Positions 10,701 through 21,000 of a stretch of 64,000 bases of DNA are shown here, one piece after another; the stretch's first letter is position 1; the number at the start of each line of letters is the position of its first letter. This DNA comes from Norana najaformis. Taxonomy: Eukaryota; Annelida; Clitellata; Crassiclitellata; Hormogastridae. A program made the position numbers and the translations under genes. Location of the stretch: positions 16,645,204 through 16,709,203 of the forward strand of contig OZ029921.1 in NCBI GenBank assembly GCA_964023275.1, read 5' to 3'. The notes under the pieces are model-generated. The model did not search any database. It saw only the letters and a list, made by a program, of their open reading frames with translations, and was not told the origin of the DNA.

Positions 10701-10789
10701 TAAGGTCGGTAAGCAAGTTGGAAGAGATGTGTCTTTAGACTCCATCCCGTCCTGATCTCCTACTTCTTCGTCTTTCTTCTCCCATTTGA

Positions 10790-10975
10790 CTGCTCCTGGT
10801 CCTCGCAGTTCTAATCTTCCTCCCCTACTCCTTCTCTAATTCATACTATCATCTTTGTCCTTCATCTTCGTTCTTCTATCCGCCTTAGCTGCTCCCAGTC
10901 CTCGCATCCCTCATATTCCTCTCTCTGTTTCTCCTCTAATTCCTCCCGTCGTCTTTGTCCTTCATCTTCGTTGCT
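10790..10975. repeat. Imperfect ~100-bp tandem duplication over the TFAP2 stop
   Basis: Two adjacent segments align at a spacing of 100 bp. Each runs from a CTCC(T/C)(G/A)GTCCTCGCA motif, through pyrimidine-rich DNA and TCTCTAAT or CCTCTAAT, to an identical CTTTGTCCTTCATCTTCGTT at 10853 and 10953. The right copy contains the stop and last codons of TFAP2; the left copy lies in the presumed 3' UTR. Confidence 0.7.
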
Positions 10976-11266
10976 CCTCCGCTGGGGTCGATGTTGTTTC
11001 CGGTGATGACGAGGGACGATGAGGAAGATGATGCGACTGATGCGGCGGAGGCTGAGTTCTTGTCGACGGCCTTGAGCATCTCGTTGAGATAGTTCTGTAC
11101 GGCTGTCATGGTGGCTACAATGGCTGGCGAACCGAAGCCGTGGGTGATGAGCGAGAAGTGCGTCAGGTGGCGCTGCATCGTCGGGTCGAGAATCGGCTGA
11201 GGCCGGGTGTTGCCCAGCGGAGAACGGTCTTGGTTCAACAGGTCGACCAACTCCTTCATCAGCTGC
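10936..11266 (-). CDS. TFAP2: TFAP2 last coding exon, dimerisation domain part 2 and stop
   Basis: This is the terminal exon. The acceptor is gcatattgcag and the stop is TAG at 10936-10938. It encodes [19 protein letters not shown], then [40 protein letters not shown] and LKAVDK. This finishes the helix-span-helix and is highly conserved in AP-2 proteins. It is followed by a Ser/Ala-rich tail and an acidic-basic end, MKDKDDGRN, unlike the vertebrate C-terminus. A second frame is also open across this exon (10862-11296) but lacks family similarity. The DNA at the stop codon belongs to an imperfect ~100-bp tandem duplication, so the C-terminal codons have a diverged copy in the 3' flank. No clear AATAAA signal was identified. 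Confidence 0.93.
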
Positions 11267-11871
11267 CTGCAATATGCAGAATACAATCCGAGTCACTTTA
11301 GTCTACTTTATTATATAGTGCAAAGTAATGGAACTTAAAGTAAGCAATTGGCTAAAGTCGGGTATTGCCCTTCGAAGTCTGAGGTTCTAGGTCGATCATC
11401 TATATGTAAATTATACACTAATTATATACATGTGTTTAACTCGTATTTGATGAAATCCAGTACATTGTTGTACAATGAAGAACTGTAGCGTTATTTAAAG
11501 CAATGTCTTGCTCTTAACTAACATTGGTTAATCAGAGTTCCTGTTTAAACTAAGCTCCAGATGCAAATCCCAGTCATCTGACCATCAGGCTAGTTAAGCG
11601 GTTGACCGATAGCACAAAAACAGAGGGTCCATATCGTTAAAACCAAGAAGGTACACCCATGGGCAAAAAGGGGCGCTTGTCCTCTAATGTAATTCACCCT
11701 GAGCACGTTGGTCCATATCACGCCTTGACGACGTATCCAGTGTTCATCTTAACTCCTTCTGCACAAAATTCTGTGGGCGCTCATGGGTACATCCGTCTTC
11801 AGGAAGTAGAAAGGGCTGCGTTGTTACGCACCAGCAGATGTACGAAAGGGATTAGTAACAAGTTTACTCAC

Positions 11872-12016
11872 TTGGAGGCGAGGATCATCTGTTTGCGATG
11901 TGAGCTTTCGCTAGGATCGCTGCAGTGCTGTCGAACCGAATATTCGGCCGCCTGTCGCGCTGGGAACTCCGTCTCACACAGATATCCAAAATCTCTCGCT
12001 AGGCGAACCGCTTCAC
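11872..12016 (-). CDS. TFAP2: TFAP2 exon, helix-span-helix dimerisation domain part 1
   Basis: This 145-nt exon lies between the acceptor gtgtgtgacag and the donor CCAA followed by gtgagt, phase 1 in and phase 2 out. It encodes [20 protein letters not shown], then [15 protein letters not shown] and the end MILAS, the first helix and linker of the helix-span-helix dimerisation domain. AP-2 proteins bind GC-rich palindromes as dimers through this domain. It is about one codon longer than the usual vertebrate exon, near RQHCSDP, where vertebrates commonly have RQHSDP. The downstream join restores K in SKQLMKEL. Confidence 0.92.
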
Positions 12017-12263
12017 CTGTCACACACCAATTTAGAAGATTCTTCGTCACAACTGCATACAGCCTCAAACATTTCCATTTCTAGTCAAATTTTATTGGTC
12101 GAGATCATTTAACACCGCTTTCCGCTTGGAGTGGGAGTCACGCCGTTTCCGCTACGATGAATACGACGAGTGGCCTATCACTATCGCATGTATATGGCTC
12201 ATATGCGACAATGGCGATGACGACGGTGATGATGACAATGATGATGATGACGACGATGGTGCA

Positions 12264-12273
12264 GCTGCCTGCC
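12264..12273 (-). other. Candidate GC-type splice donor of TFAP2
   Basis: At the exon-intron border the minus strand reads GAAG then gcaggc. Protein homology fixes the border (E of LVEG, with the rest of the G codon supplied by the next exon). The donor dinucleotide at 12272-12271 is GC, preceded by AAG as is usual for U2-type GC-AG introns. A base-call error or a GT allele cannot be excluded from one sequence. Confidence 0.75.
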
Positions 12274-12391
12274 TTCGACGAGAGATGTTAGTAGGGTGAC
12301 GGTGGCTGCCTTGCGTCTTCCGGCCGGTAAACTCAGACCAATCTTTTCCAGTTTTTCCCTCAGTGCTCTTCCTCCGTTCTTCGATTTAGCC
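12273..12391 (-). CDS. TFAP2: TFAP2 exon, basic DNA-binding region; GC splice donor
   Basis: This 119-nt exon is too short for most ORF scans. After the acceptor ttcttcaag it reads [19 protein letters not shown], then [20 protein letters not shown], and ends in the first base of a glycine codon. This is the AP-2 basic region that contacts DNA, followed by the start of the helix-span-helix. Phase 2 in and phase 1 out match both neighbours. The 3' edge is GTCGAAG followed by gcaggc: the intron begins with GC rather than GT, and no GT near the conserved position would preserve the LVEGEAV join. It is therefore best read as a GC-AG intron. Compared with vertebrate AP-2, LSLPAG and KAATVT are conservative changes. 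Confidence 0.93.
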
Positions 12392-13042
12392 CTTGAAGAA
12401 AAGTAAAACGTCCTGTCTTTACATGGTTCTTATGACAATTCACGAAGGCCACCTAATTTAGATGCGTTAATTTAAAGCAAAGTTAGTGAGACCAAGTTCG
12501 GGTCGGAGTCTTTCATCAGACAGACAATAAAATATAAATATAACGGACTAACTCTCTCATTTAATACGTTTGTCAATTAAAAGATAATTGTGTTCTCAGA
12601 TAAATGGTCCTAGCCTCCGAGGGTCGCGCTATTGTAAATGTTTTTCGTTAGAGCTAAGTGTCATTAACTGCTCGAAACCTCCCTCTGTTACAGTATATGG
12701 GTTCTTCAGCGGTTCCAGAGAAAGCAAGAGATTCGGTAAGTTGCCTTTGCGTCAAAGGTCTCATCTAGATAATTTTGACGAGACAACTCATCAGCTGTAG
12801 CAATGACGCTCATCAGAATTTTCTGAATTAAAGCAAAGTCTCGCCCCTCATTATATCCTCTGGGACAAATAAATTGCAAAAAATAATATAGAGGCCATAA
12901 TGAGAGTTGTTGAAATCATAATTAGGACTGGGAAGGAATTGGCGTCGGCATTATGCCAGTACAGGTACTCGACGTTTTTGTGAGGTACTTAAAAGGCTCT
13001 AAAATAGTGACCCACAGAGCATGCATGTATATGGAAACATAC

Positions 13043-13231
13043 CTGCGCAGAACTCCGCCGAGAAGTGAGGCGTTGAGACATTCCGGTGGAGAGAGACGAC
13101 GCTGAACCTCGGCGACCGTGACCTTGTACTTGGAGGTGGAGCTGAGAAGGGACAGACGTCCGGGCACTGAACAGAAGAGATCCGTCGGGGAGATCCCGCC
13201 GCCACCTGTTATCGCTGCCAGATCTTTACCA
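13043..13231 (-). CDS. TFAP2: TFAP2 exon, start of the conserved basic region
   Basis: This exon encodes the invariant AP-2 block around [29 protein letters not shown] and [13 protein letters not shown], the start of the DNA-binding region. The donor is CGCAG followed by gtatgt at 13042, phase 2, and is certain. The 5' edge is less sure. The frame is open upstream to about 13329, and candidate acceptors are gccggacag (exon from 13231) and aacag a little further in. A phase-0 end on the previous exon does not join directly to a phase-2 start at 13231. Either a small exon between 13231 and 14791 was missed, as expected from the roughly 50-nt exon in vertebrates, or a different acceptor is used. 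Confidence 0.9.
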
Positions 13232-14264
13232 CTGTCCGGCTTCCGAAACGACACTACGACATACAAGGCCAACAGCACTACCACACCGCTTATGTAGACA
13301 GATGCCGCTCTGTATAGGCTTATACGCACCTGAGTTTGAACTACTCAGTTTCAACTGAACGGATTGTAACAGAACATCGGTTAATGAGCTAATTTCAAAA
13401 TTTCTCCGAAAATATTTACGCAGCATAAGGGGGTTAAATTGTTACCAAGAAATGGTATTATCAACTTTCTCCTTTTCATTCCTCTCTGGATTACATTCTT
13501 GTAAAAGGAACTTAAATTGAGTCAAACGATTTCTGAAGTGTGATAGTCTTATGCGGCAAGCGTGTGTTATGCTCATAAATTTATTTAAGTTCTGGGTCAG
13601 AAAATGATAGATTTCGAAGTCATGGACGCTTAACTTTAAACGTTTTCAACTGATCGATTGATGTGTTCAGTCTATTGACTGAATGACGACTGACTCTGAT
13701 CTGCTGTGTAACATGCATTGATCTTCGTTGAAGCGGAACACAACAGGAGACCTGAATAGGTCTATCACTTACCTACTGCGATAAGGCTTTATATGGGCTA
13801 TATTTACCTGGTTTTCTAATAACCGAATTGTGTTCTCCAGACAGGTAAGAGCCAACTTCTTCAAGAGTCACCTAACATCAAGTTTCAAACATCAGCCATA
13901 CTTAAGAAACGTTTTCAATTAAACTGAACCTTTAACCTTATTAACTGTAGGTAAACATCGCCCTCCTTTTGTATTCAAACTATGAAATCTGTGCGCAAAA
14001 AGATTTAACTGAAGCACTGCCACTGACAACGTCAACAACTTCTATAGCGCTAACAGAGCGTGCTCAGGCCCGTTTACTTCAGACGATGTACGTATTGAGC
14101 TAATTATTCACATTATTTTACCTTGCATTATACTTTCCAAACCAGACAAATTACATTAGTTACTGTCATGCATACATCACAAGAAGATACTCCTAATATT
14201 CTCAGCCACCGTCGAACCTATTTGGAAGAACGGTCGCAGATTGACAAAGCAGATATATTTAACT

Positions 14265-14445
14265 TCAACGTCCTGGGTTCGTTGTCAGTTTGCGTGAATA
14301 GCAAACAACAGTTGTCCGGTTGGTGAATTGCTGTTGTCGCGTTTGAGCTTCCGCTGAAGATCCTTCTGTTACTGTAGGATGTCTCTGCCGAGGACTTATG
14401 CTGATGCGTGTAATACATGAACAATTACATTACCTGACCTCGTGC
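14265..14445 (+). mobile_element. SINE-like repeat, family D
   Basis: The pieces CAACGTCCTGGGTTCG, TGTTGTCGCGTTTGAGCTTC and GCGTGTAATACATGAACAAT, ending TACATTACCTGACC, parallel those of the copy at 4745-4965. It lies in the TFAP2 intron. Confidence 0.55.
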
Positions 14446-14790
14446 GGAAAATTGCACCTGTACAACTGCGCTGGAGTGACACTGGAAATCTGGAGTCGGA
14501 CGCATGAACAGAGCGGAAGAAGGCTGGATGGAAGGAAGGACGGACCGAGACCGAGACCTATCTAATCGATCAGAGCTTCTCTTTTCCATCACACATCAGC
14601 CTCTTTCTCCCATAATAGTTGTGTTATATCGCGGCAGTGATGAGTAAATGTAATGGAAACTTGAAATAATGTTAAGTGCCTTCTAGTGCATTCATTTTCT
14701 AATCGCCGTCTTCGGATGCGTTTCTTAGAATCTCAGTCAACAACAAAAAGATAAGTCTATGATGTGATTAGGTGGCTATCGATGGCGCAC

Positions 14791-15279
14791 CTGTGCCGCT
14801 TCTTCCAGGCCGTGCATTCCGATTCCGCTTTGAAGAGCGAACTGGAACGAAGGATCGCTGAGGTCGTGGCTTCCTCTTCCAGACAGGAACAGGTCCTGTC
14901 TACTGACGACCGGGGCGTAGTCGGAGCGGCGGGAGTCATAGCATCCCTGGAAGGTCCTCTGCAATGTCCCGGTGATGGGATCGTGGGTGCCAAGGAGATG
15001 GCGTTCGGCGCTTATGTACTGCTGCGTCGAGTTGTAGTGGTGGTTGAGGTGGGTGTAGGGGTCGGTCGAATTGAGGCCCGGGTGGTGCGTGAAGTCGGTC
15101 GATTGTGGCTGTGGAACGCTGTACGGAGGAGGAAAGTAGGGCGGCTGGAAGTCGGCGGCATTCGGAGTGTGACGAAGACGGTGGGAGTTGGGAAAGGACG
15201 ATCCGTTGACGACGGAACTTGATCCGGATCCCTGGAGCTGATCCAGTACACCGTGAGATCCTACGAAGTCTCGCCGGTC
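14791..15279 (-). CDS. TFAP2: TFAP2 (AP-2) transcription factor, activation-domain exon
   Basis: This large exon encodes the N-terminal part of an AP-2 transcription factor, a nuclear DNA-binding regulator of ectodermal and neural gene expression in animals. It is 489 nt, exactly 163 codons, phase 0 at both ends. The acceptor is tttttcttccaag and the donor CAG followed by gtgcgc. It starts DRRDF, resembling the start of vertebrate exon 2. It carries the family signature HTPNAADFQPPYFPPPY with the PPxY motif of the transactivation domain, then a Tyr/His/Ser-rich region, and a conserved stretch around RRSDYAPVVSRQDLFL and LSGRGSHDLSD. The first coding exon, which in vertebrates encodes a short alternative N-terminus, was not found upstream. 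The plus-strand reading frames here are shadows. Confidence 0.92.
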
Positions 15280-15330
15280 CTTGGAAGAAAAACAGAAACA
15301 TCATTGTTTCAGTATAACCACGCCCATTTA

Positions 15331-15460
15331 TCTGTGTGTTTGTGTCTGTGTGTGTCTGTGTGTGTGTGTCTGTGTGTCTGTCTGTGTGTGTCTGTGTGTC
15401 TGTCTCTGTGTCTGTCTCTGTGTCTGTCTATCTGTCTATCTGTCTGTCTGTCATTGCATC
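15331..15460. repeat. (TGTC/TGTG)n microsatellite
   Basis: A compound TGTG, TGTCTGTG and TCTGTC repeat lies just upstream (on the gene strand) of the TFAP2 activation-domain exon. Long Cys/Val/Ser-rich frames across it are artefacts. Confidence 0.9.
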
Positions 15461-15559
15461 CATATGTTTATCAATACATCAGTTTCTTTGTCTTATCGTC
15501 AAACCCATCCATTGTCCAGTCATCCATTTATCCATCTCACTGTTTATCAGTCTGTTTAT

Positions 15560-15668
15560 CAGTCTGTTCATCCGTCGGTTTATCCGTCGGTTTATCCGTC
15601 GGTTTATCCGTCGGTTTATCCGTCGGTTTATCCGTCGGTTTATCCGTCGGTTTATCCGTCGGTTTATC
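15560..15668. repeat. 12-bp minisatellite (CGGTTTATCCGT)
   Basis: About eight copies of CGGTTTATCCGT follow two TCAGTCTGTTTA units. The period is 12 bp, so all frames stay open through it. Confidence 0.92.
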
Positions 15669-15694
15669 CATGTGATCCAGCACAGGCTTCTACA

Positions 15695-15765
15695 GTGTCA
15701 CTGTAATAATGTTCAAGGTATCAATCGATGGTCTCTGCTAAGTAAAAAACTGATGTGCATGCGAA
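15695..15765. repeat. Interspersed repeat family E
   Basis: GTCACTGTAATAATGTTCAA followed by GGTATCAATCGATGGTCTCT and CTAAGTAAA aligns with the family E copies at 10560 and 23941. Confidence 0.5.
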
Positions 15766-16310
15766 AGAATTCCGTTTTGAGTCCAGACCAAAACGAGACT
15801 GCATGCCAAAAAACCTATAATGTATCTGGTTTCAAAGCGATTCCTTCTTTCACAGAAATCCAGTGCAACCAATTAAAGATCGGGATATTTGTCCGCACTT
15901 TGAAATCATCCATCCTCTGGATTACATCCATCTATCTGTCCGTCTGTCTGTCTTTGTGTAATGTATGGGTTACATATCTGTGTATATATTTATATAACTT
16001 TATGTATAAATATAGTTATATTTACCAAGTAATCTGTCTGTGAAGACTTTCGATATGACGGTACCTGCAAAATTCAAAGGCACTTGATTGACTTTGAAAC
16101 AGCGACTCATGAAATTAAACCGTATTAACTCTATATACATGATTAAGCTACATACATGTTTAGCTGTGTCACATACAGATCTACCATTATGCATTATAAG
16201 TGTATTGTTATTTGTGTGTTGTGAATAATATTCAAAGTTTAAAATGCATATGATTGGGCAATGGACAATGGAGAGTCTTAGCATCGTCATCACCGTTAGC
16301 ACCATCACCA

Positions 16311-16460
16311 AGATATTAGTCCGGTGTCTTTTGAAACGTATGCCTCGCTCAATCCAACCTTTGGCGATTTTAATCCAGTTAGATCAAATATTCTTAGACC
16401 TTGTAGATCCATCATGATCGATTCCATAAGGAAACATGAACGAACGTCGTCAGTTACACA
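16311..16460 (-). mobile_element. Second fragment of the 19.2-21.0 kb LTR retroelement
   Basis: ATATTAGTCCGGTGTCTTTT, AATCCAGTTAGATCAAATAT and the end AACATGAACGAACGTCGTCA match 19468-19610 in the same order with scattered changes and one different inner stretch. It is a diverged copy of the integrase-to-RT junction of that element, in the same orientation. Confidence 0.75.
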
Positions 16461-19229
16461 TCTACATATAGCCTAGACATAATCTGCAGCAAAGGCGTCG
16501 GCACGGTTTTGAAAGTGTGGGGTATATGCGATTCCAGTCAGAAGTTTCTGCTTTATGTCGCTAAAAAATGTATATTAACGACCATTTTTGTTATCGAGAA
16601 TTGGGTGACCGTCTCCAAGTCTCCGAAATTTCGTGTGAACTTTTTCCTCTTCATAGTTTCTTTAGTAGACCTAATCTATTCAACAATTTCAGTTGCAATT
16701 TACGACATCTCACGCTTTCCCCTCGAGTTTCCCAGGTTTCTTCCCCAATCCCCACATTTTTAAATAAGGACGATTGCCTTTGCTCCCCTGTGCTGATGCC
16801 TTTGATGTACTGTTGTTAATACAAATACAATGAACTACATCTAATGTCTCACTGAACCCACAAATTTATTGCTATCTTATTTATTCTCTTCCGTCTCTGA
16901 GGTCTGTTCCACCACATCACAATTCCTTATCAGCTCCTCTTCCTGTCCTACTGCTTTTTTCTGACCCTTCTCCTTTTCATTTTGAACTTCTTCTTTATAT
17001 TCAAAGTGTTTAATGTGCTCTTTCTTCTTCCTTTGTGATCTACCTGTTCTTTTTCCTTCTTCTATTATTCCTTTCCTTCTCTTTTTCCAATAATCATCCT
17101 CTTCCCTATTCCTCGCATCCTGATTTTACTCCTGCTGTTGCAGTTTCTGCTGTTGTTGTTCTTTTCTTCTTTATCCTCCTACGCCTATCGACAGTCCATT
17201 CCTAACTGCATCGAGTATAATCCAATCTGTCGGCGACCCGCTTCGCTTTGCTAAACGGACGCCATTGTAGAGACGCAGAGAGACAGAGAGATTGGTCTAA
17301 TGCTTTAATTGTTCGTCTGCCAAACCCGATTAACGCCCGAACAATATGATCCCAATAACATATTTTGACGTGCGCAGCATTAGGATCGCATTATTATGGA
17401 CAAACCGTATTATGGACATCCTCCCTCCTTCCATACCTCCCTGGCTTGCATCTCTCTTGCTCAGCTGCTGCAACTGCGATCAGCGTTCGTATGTCAGATA
17501 CAGATGCAGCTGTCCGCTACAGACTTGGAAGCTTTTGCTCATCCCACACCATCCTCAACTTAATGTCTGCTAAGAACAGAGACGCGTGTGACCCACAGAC
17601 AGAAATTGTCTCGAACAAGACAGAGGCAGTTGCATTGTTTAAAGTAAGACAAAAGTGTCTGGCCAGACTAGACAGTATTTCCAACAAGGCATTGTCGGAG
17701 TGCCCGCTTGGAATTACCAGTCATCGTCCCTGACTTCGTTTGTGAAAGAGATCGTCTAAGCGAAAGTTACATTTAATCTGTCATCCCAGCTTAACTCTCA
17801 GGCAATTGCACGTTTTGTGCATCGCGAGGATGATTACCTCTGGACGTTCCTGATGTTTAAAGTGAAGAAGGTTTAGCCGAGGTATTTCATACTTTCGACT
17901 CATAAGTGCTCCAAAGAGTAACTTGAATGCGAAGAAACATTCCTAGGCGCCACTCTGATTAAAGAAGGGGAAAAGTGCAAACACAATGCGCATGTCCACG
18001 AATGCACGCCTGAGTTGCGCCCGTTCAAATTTCTCCGCATCATTTAATACAGAGTGTTGATAAAGAGGGCTGATATCATTTCCCCATTGTTCTTGAGCCG
18101 ATCATACTCAAACTTTGCGAGCTTGCAATAAAATGAAATAAACCAAACAAACAGATAATCTACCTTAACAACTTAAATACATTACATTAAAGCTTGGATA
18201 AACACAATTGGCGACATTACTTGAACGTCTTTTCTTTAATATTTCCTCTACATCAAATTTTGCAAGTGCTTATGCAATATTGTACTAATCCTTCGTATCA
18301 GGTTAGCAGATTTCAACACCGACTCTGTCAAACAAATCAAAGGATTATGATTTATATAATAATGAATTTTCGAAATAAGCATTACGTCTTTCCATTTAGT
18401 TAATTCCGAAATGATAGCATCGGCTTACTTTTCATTCGTAGCCCATCTCCTCTGAGTATCATTCATTTTCTGGCTAATAAACGATACGGGTCTTTCTACC
18501 CGCAACACAATCATTTTGCGTTAAAACTGCGCCAACAGAGCAATACAAATTAAATGTTTTGCCAACTTCAAACACATTTAAAACAACACTTTGAAGTATA
18601 CATCGTCCTTAAGTCAATCAGACGCCTCCTGCAGGGTATGTATCTGTCCAAAGAGTGTTTTCGGATACATGATTGCATGTCAAATCGGATAAAGGCATCA
18701 TAATAGGCACAAAATTAAGAACGAAATGTACCCAGTAACAAAAATCCAAGTATTTGTTTAACTTGCTTTTTTCAGGCCATTTCAAATTAACTAAACTCTC
18801 AATTCTTTCTGCATTCATCCTTTTCTTTCCAGAGCAATCATATACACAATAAATTTTACCTCACTCTTGTCAAATACATATTTCTTTAAATTCTACGTAA
18901 CACTGTACAATCTCATTTGCTTTTAAAATGAATATAACCTAAATGTTGCAAACGCAAGCCCATTCACCTGAGTGAACAGCAGTTTCATCAACATACGGCT
19001 CAGTAAAACCAATCACCAGCTGTAACACAATATTTATCGCTTATACAAAAGTTCTTACAGAGTTTACAATTCCTAAAGGAACTCGAGTAAAATCAAACAA
19101 TCCATTACGTGTTACAAAAGCAGTTTACCATGGGTCATATTCTTTAACGGCAGTTACAAGGAGGCTTGCTATTTTACTTGTTGATGGCTTGATTATATTT
19201 GTTTGTAAAATTTGATTTATCTTTCAACT
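16461..19229. other. Unassigned region
   Basis: No gene was recognised. It contains short ORFs (up to 122 codons at 17365-17733) without recognisable domains, a T/C-rich stretch at 16890-17130, and AT-rich DNA near 18000-19200. Confidence 0.4.
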
Positions 19230-21000
19230 TCAGCTCAACATATAAGCACTGGGAATTCGATAAGCCATAAACTCCTTACGAAATATTGGCTTCGAGACAA
19301 TTTCATGTTCAACCGAAGTGCATAATCCAGGTTGATCTGAAAATCTATCCGCGTCCTTTGATAAGACATCGCTCAGCTGTTGCTGTTGTATGGGAGTCAA
19401 GTGTTGTAGTTGTACAGTCAAGATCAAGAGTTTTCTTCTCAATAACATCACTGTTAGCTGTATTCTCAGGATATTAGTCCGGAGTCTTTTGAAGAGTCTT
19501 TTGAAGACTCCAGCTGTTGGCAATTATAATCCAGCTAGATCAAATATTCTCAGACTGTGTCGATTGATCATGATCGATTTCCATGAGGAAACATGATCGA
19601 ACGTCGTCAGTTGCACATCAACCGGCGATTCCGCAACTGTTCTAAAATCTTCATCTTCTTCAACATTAATCCACAACTTAATGATCAAGTGACATACTTT
19701 CTTTCTTGTTGGCATGCACAGTTTGTTTGCCACCTATACCCGTATCCACCAAATTAGAATATTTTGATCTTCGTGCAACATATGGTCTATGCCATCGCGA
19801 AATTAACGTATTTGTCAAGGTTTGATATGATACGATGACAGTTTCTCCTTGTTTGAAGAATTTGTCTTTCGCTCTCTTGTTGTATTGATGGCAATATTAT
19901 AATTGTTTTCTTCTGAGTGACTTTCTGCAAAAGATAGCGCTCTTCATTGTTCTCTCTTAATTCTTTAAGATATTTAATTGGTTTTATTCCAATCCATGGA
20001 CGTAAATTTATTTCTTTTGACCAGCTCCCTTTCAGAATAGTCAGTGGTCCTCGTGGTGTTTTTCCGTAAACCAACAGTTATGGAGCAATTCCTGTTGTAG
20101 CATTTGTGACTTCACGAAATGCCCTGCAAACCGAATTAACTTACGCCATTGCCTCGGATTATCAATAATGACGTGGTGGATCATTTACTTGAATGGTTGG
20201 TTCCATCGTTCCGCTAATCCTGCTGCTTCTGGGTGTCCCATGAGTCTCAATAATTCTCTTGTCAGACTTGGTTCTCTGATCGCTTGTGACCACCGATGAT
20301 GCTCCAACCTTTACCGGAAATTCTATGAGTGCATCACATACTGCTTTTGCTGTCGACAACTTCATGAGGAATACTGTAAGCCATCGATTACACGAATCTA
20401 CGATACACAGGCAACACTTGTGTCCGACTGCAGAAATGGGTTCAATCGGACCGATGACATCCATGATCATTCTTCAAATATATGGTATATTATCTGTTGC
20501 GGTATTGGTGTGATGGGTACTCTGTCCATCACCAAACTTCTTGCTTTAAATTGACATTTCTCACATGACTTGCAGAACTTCGCAAAATCTTGTCGCATCT
20601 TAGGCCATACAAAAGATAATTTGATTCTTTCTCTGGTCTTCTCGTCACCAAGATGTCCACCAAAGACGAGGTTGTGCAATGACTCCATCATTCAGATCCT
20701 TCTCTCCATTGACAACCCCAGTTGGTATATCACTTGGTCCAACATCTGATAACTTTTGTACACTAAGCTATTCAGAGTCCATCACTTTCATTATTTTCCA
20801 CCATGCCTTCTTTTTGACCAATGGCTGTGCTTCTTTCAATACTGCTTTCGCTTGTTCTGTTCCCAAACGCTCTTGCCTCTCCGCTTCTGCTCGTTCAAAC
20901 TCTCTTTCTGCATTGCCAATTCCTCTTGTCTGGCCAACTACGGACATCTGAGTTCTAAAATTCGTGCCTTTTCCTTTTCTTCCTAACTTTATTTTACCTT
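19230..21000 (-). mobile_element. Decayed Ty3/gypsy-type LTR retrotransposon, integrase before RT
   Basis: Read on the minus strand, several frames disrupted by stops and shifts form one broken polyprotein. Near 20960-20760 is a charged Glu/Arg/Lys-rich coiled-coil stretch (FERAEAERQERLG), a possible Gag remnant. At 20691-20467 is an H2C2 integrase zinc finger (FGGHLGDEKTRER, KFCKSCEKC). At 20470-20162 is the integrase core with Asp in MDVIGP and in VVTSD. At 20074-19787 is the integrase C-terminal part (VYGKTPRGPLTILKGSW). At 19733-19524 is a linker with EEDEDF. At 19400-19240 is the pre-RT motif ADRFSDQPGLCTSVEHEI, then AYRIP. The RT catalytic domain, protease and LTRs were not found. The order integrase then RT is that of Gmr1-like elements rather than standard gypsy. 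It is inactive. Confidence 0.82.

Larger units (their letters stand above)
6292..10789. other. K2P-TFAP2 intergenic region
   Basis: Apart from the SINE copies and the trinucleotide tract listed separately, no coding sequence was recognised here. It holds AT-rich DNA, CTTTCTCTGT runs near 6540-6600, GTATGTATGTA-type runs near 6700-6760 and an AAGAAG/GATGAT tract at 9710-9780. The K2P promoter should lie near 6300-6900 if the ATG at 6291 is the start; no TATA box in a convincing place was identified. Confidence 0.5.

Noticed and set aside
10862-11296. Longer alternative-frame ORF over the TFAP2 last exon
   Set aside because: The 331-nt exon in the other frame matches AP-2 closely; this frame has only Arg/Glu-rich low-complexity sequence.
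14764-15222. 152-codon plus-strand ORF
   Set aside because: It is the antisense shadow of the TFAP2 activation-domain exon.
15253-16043. ORFs up to 235 codons rich in Cys, Val, Ser and Arg/Phe
   Set aside because: They run through TGTC microsatellite and 12-bp minisatellite DNA, with no domain and no coding-like composition.
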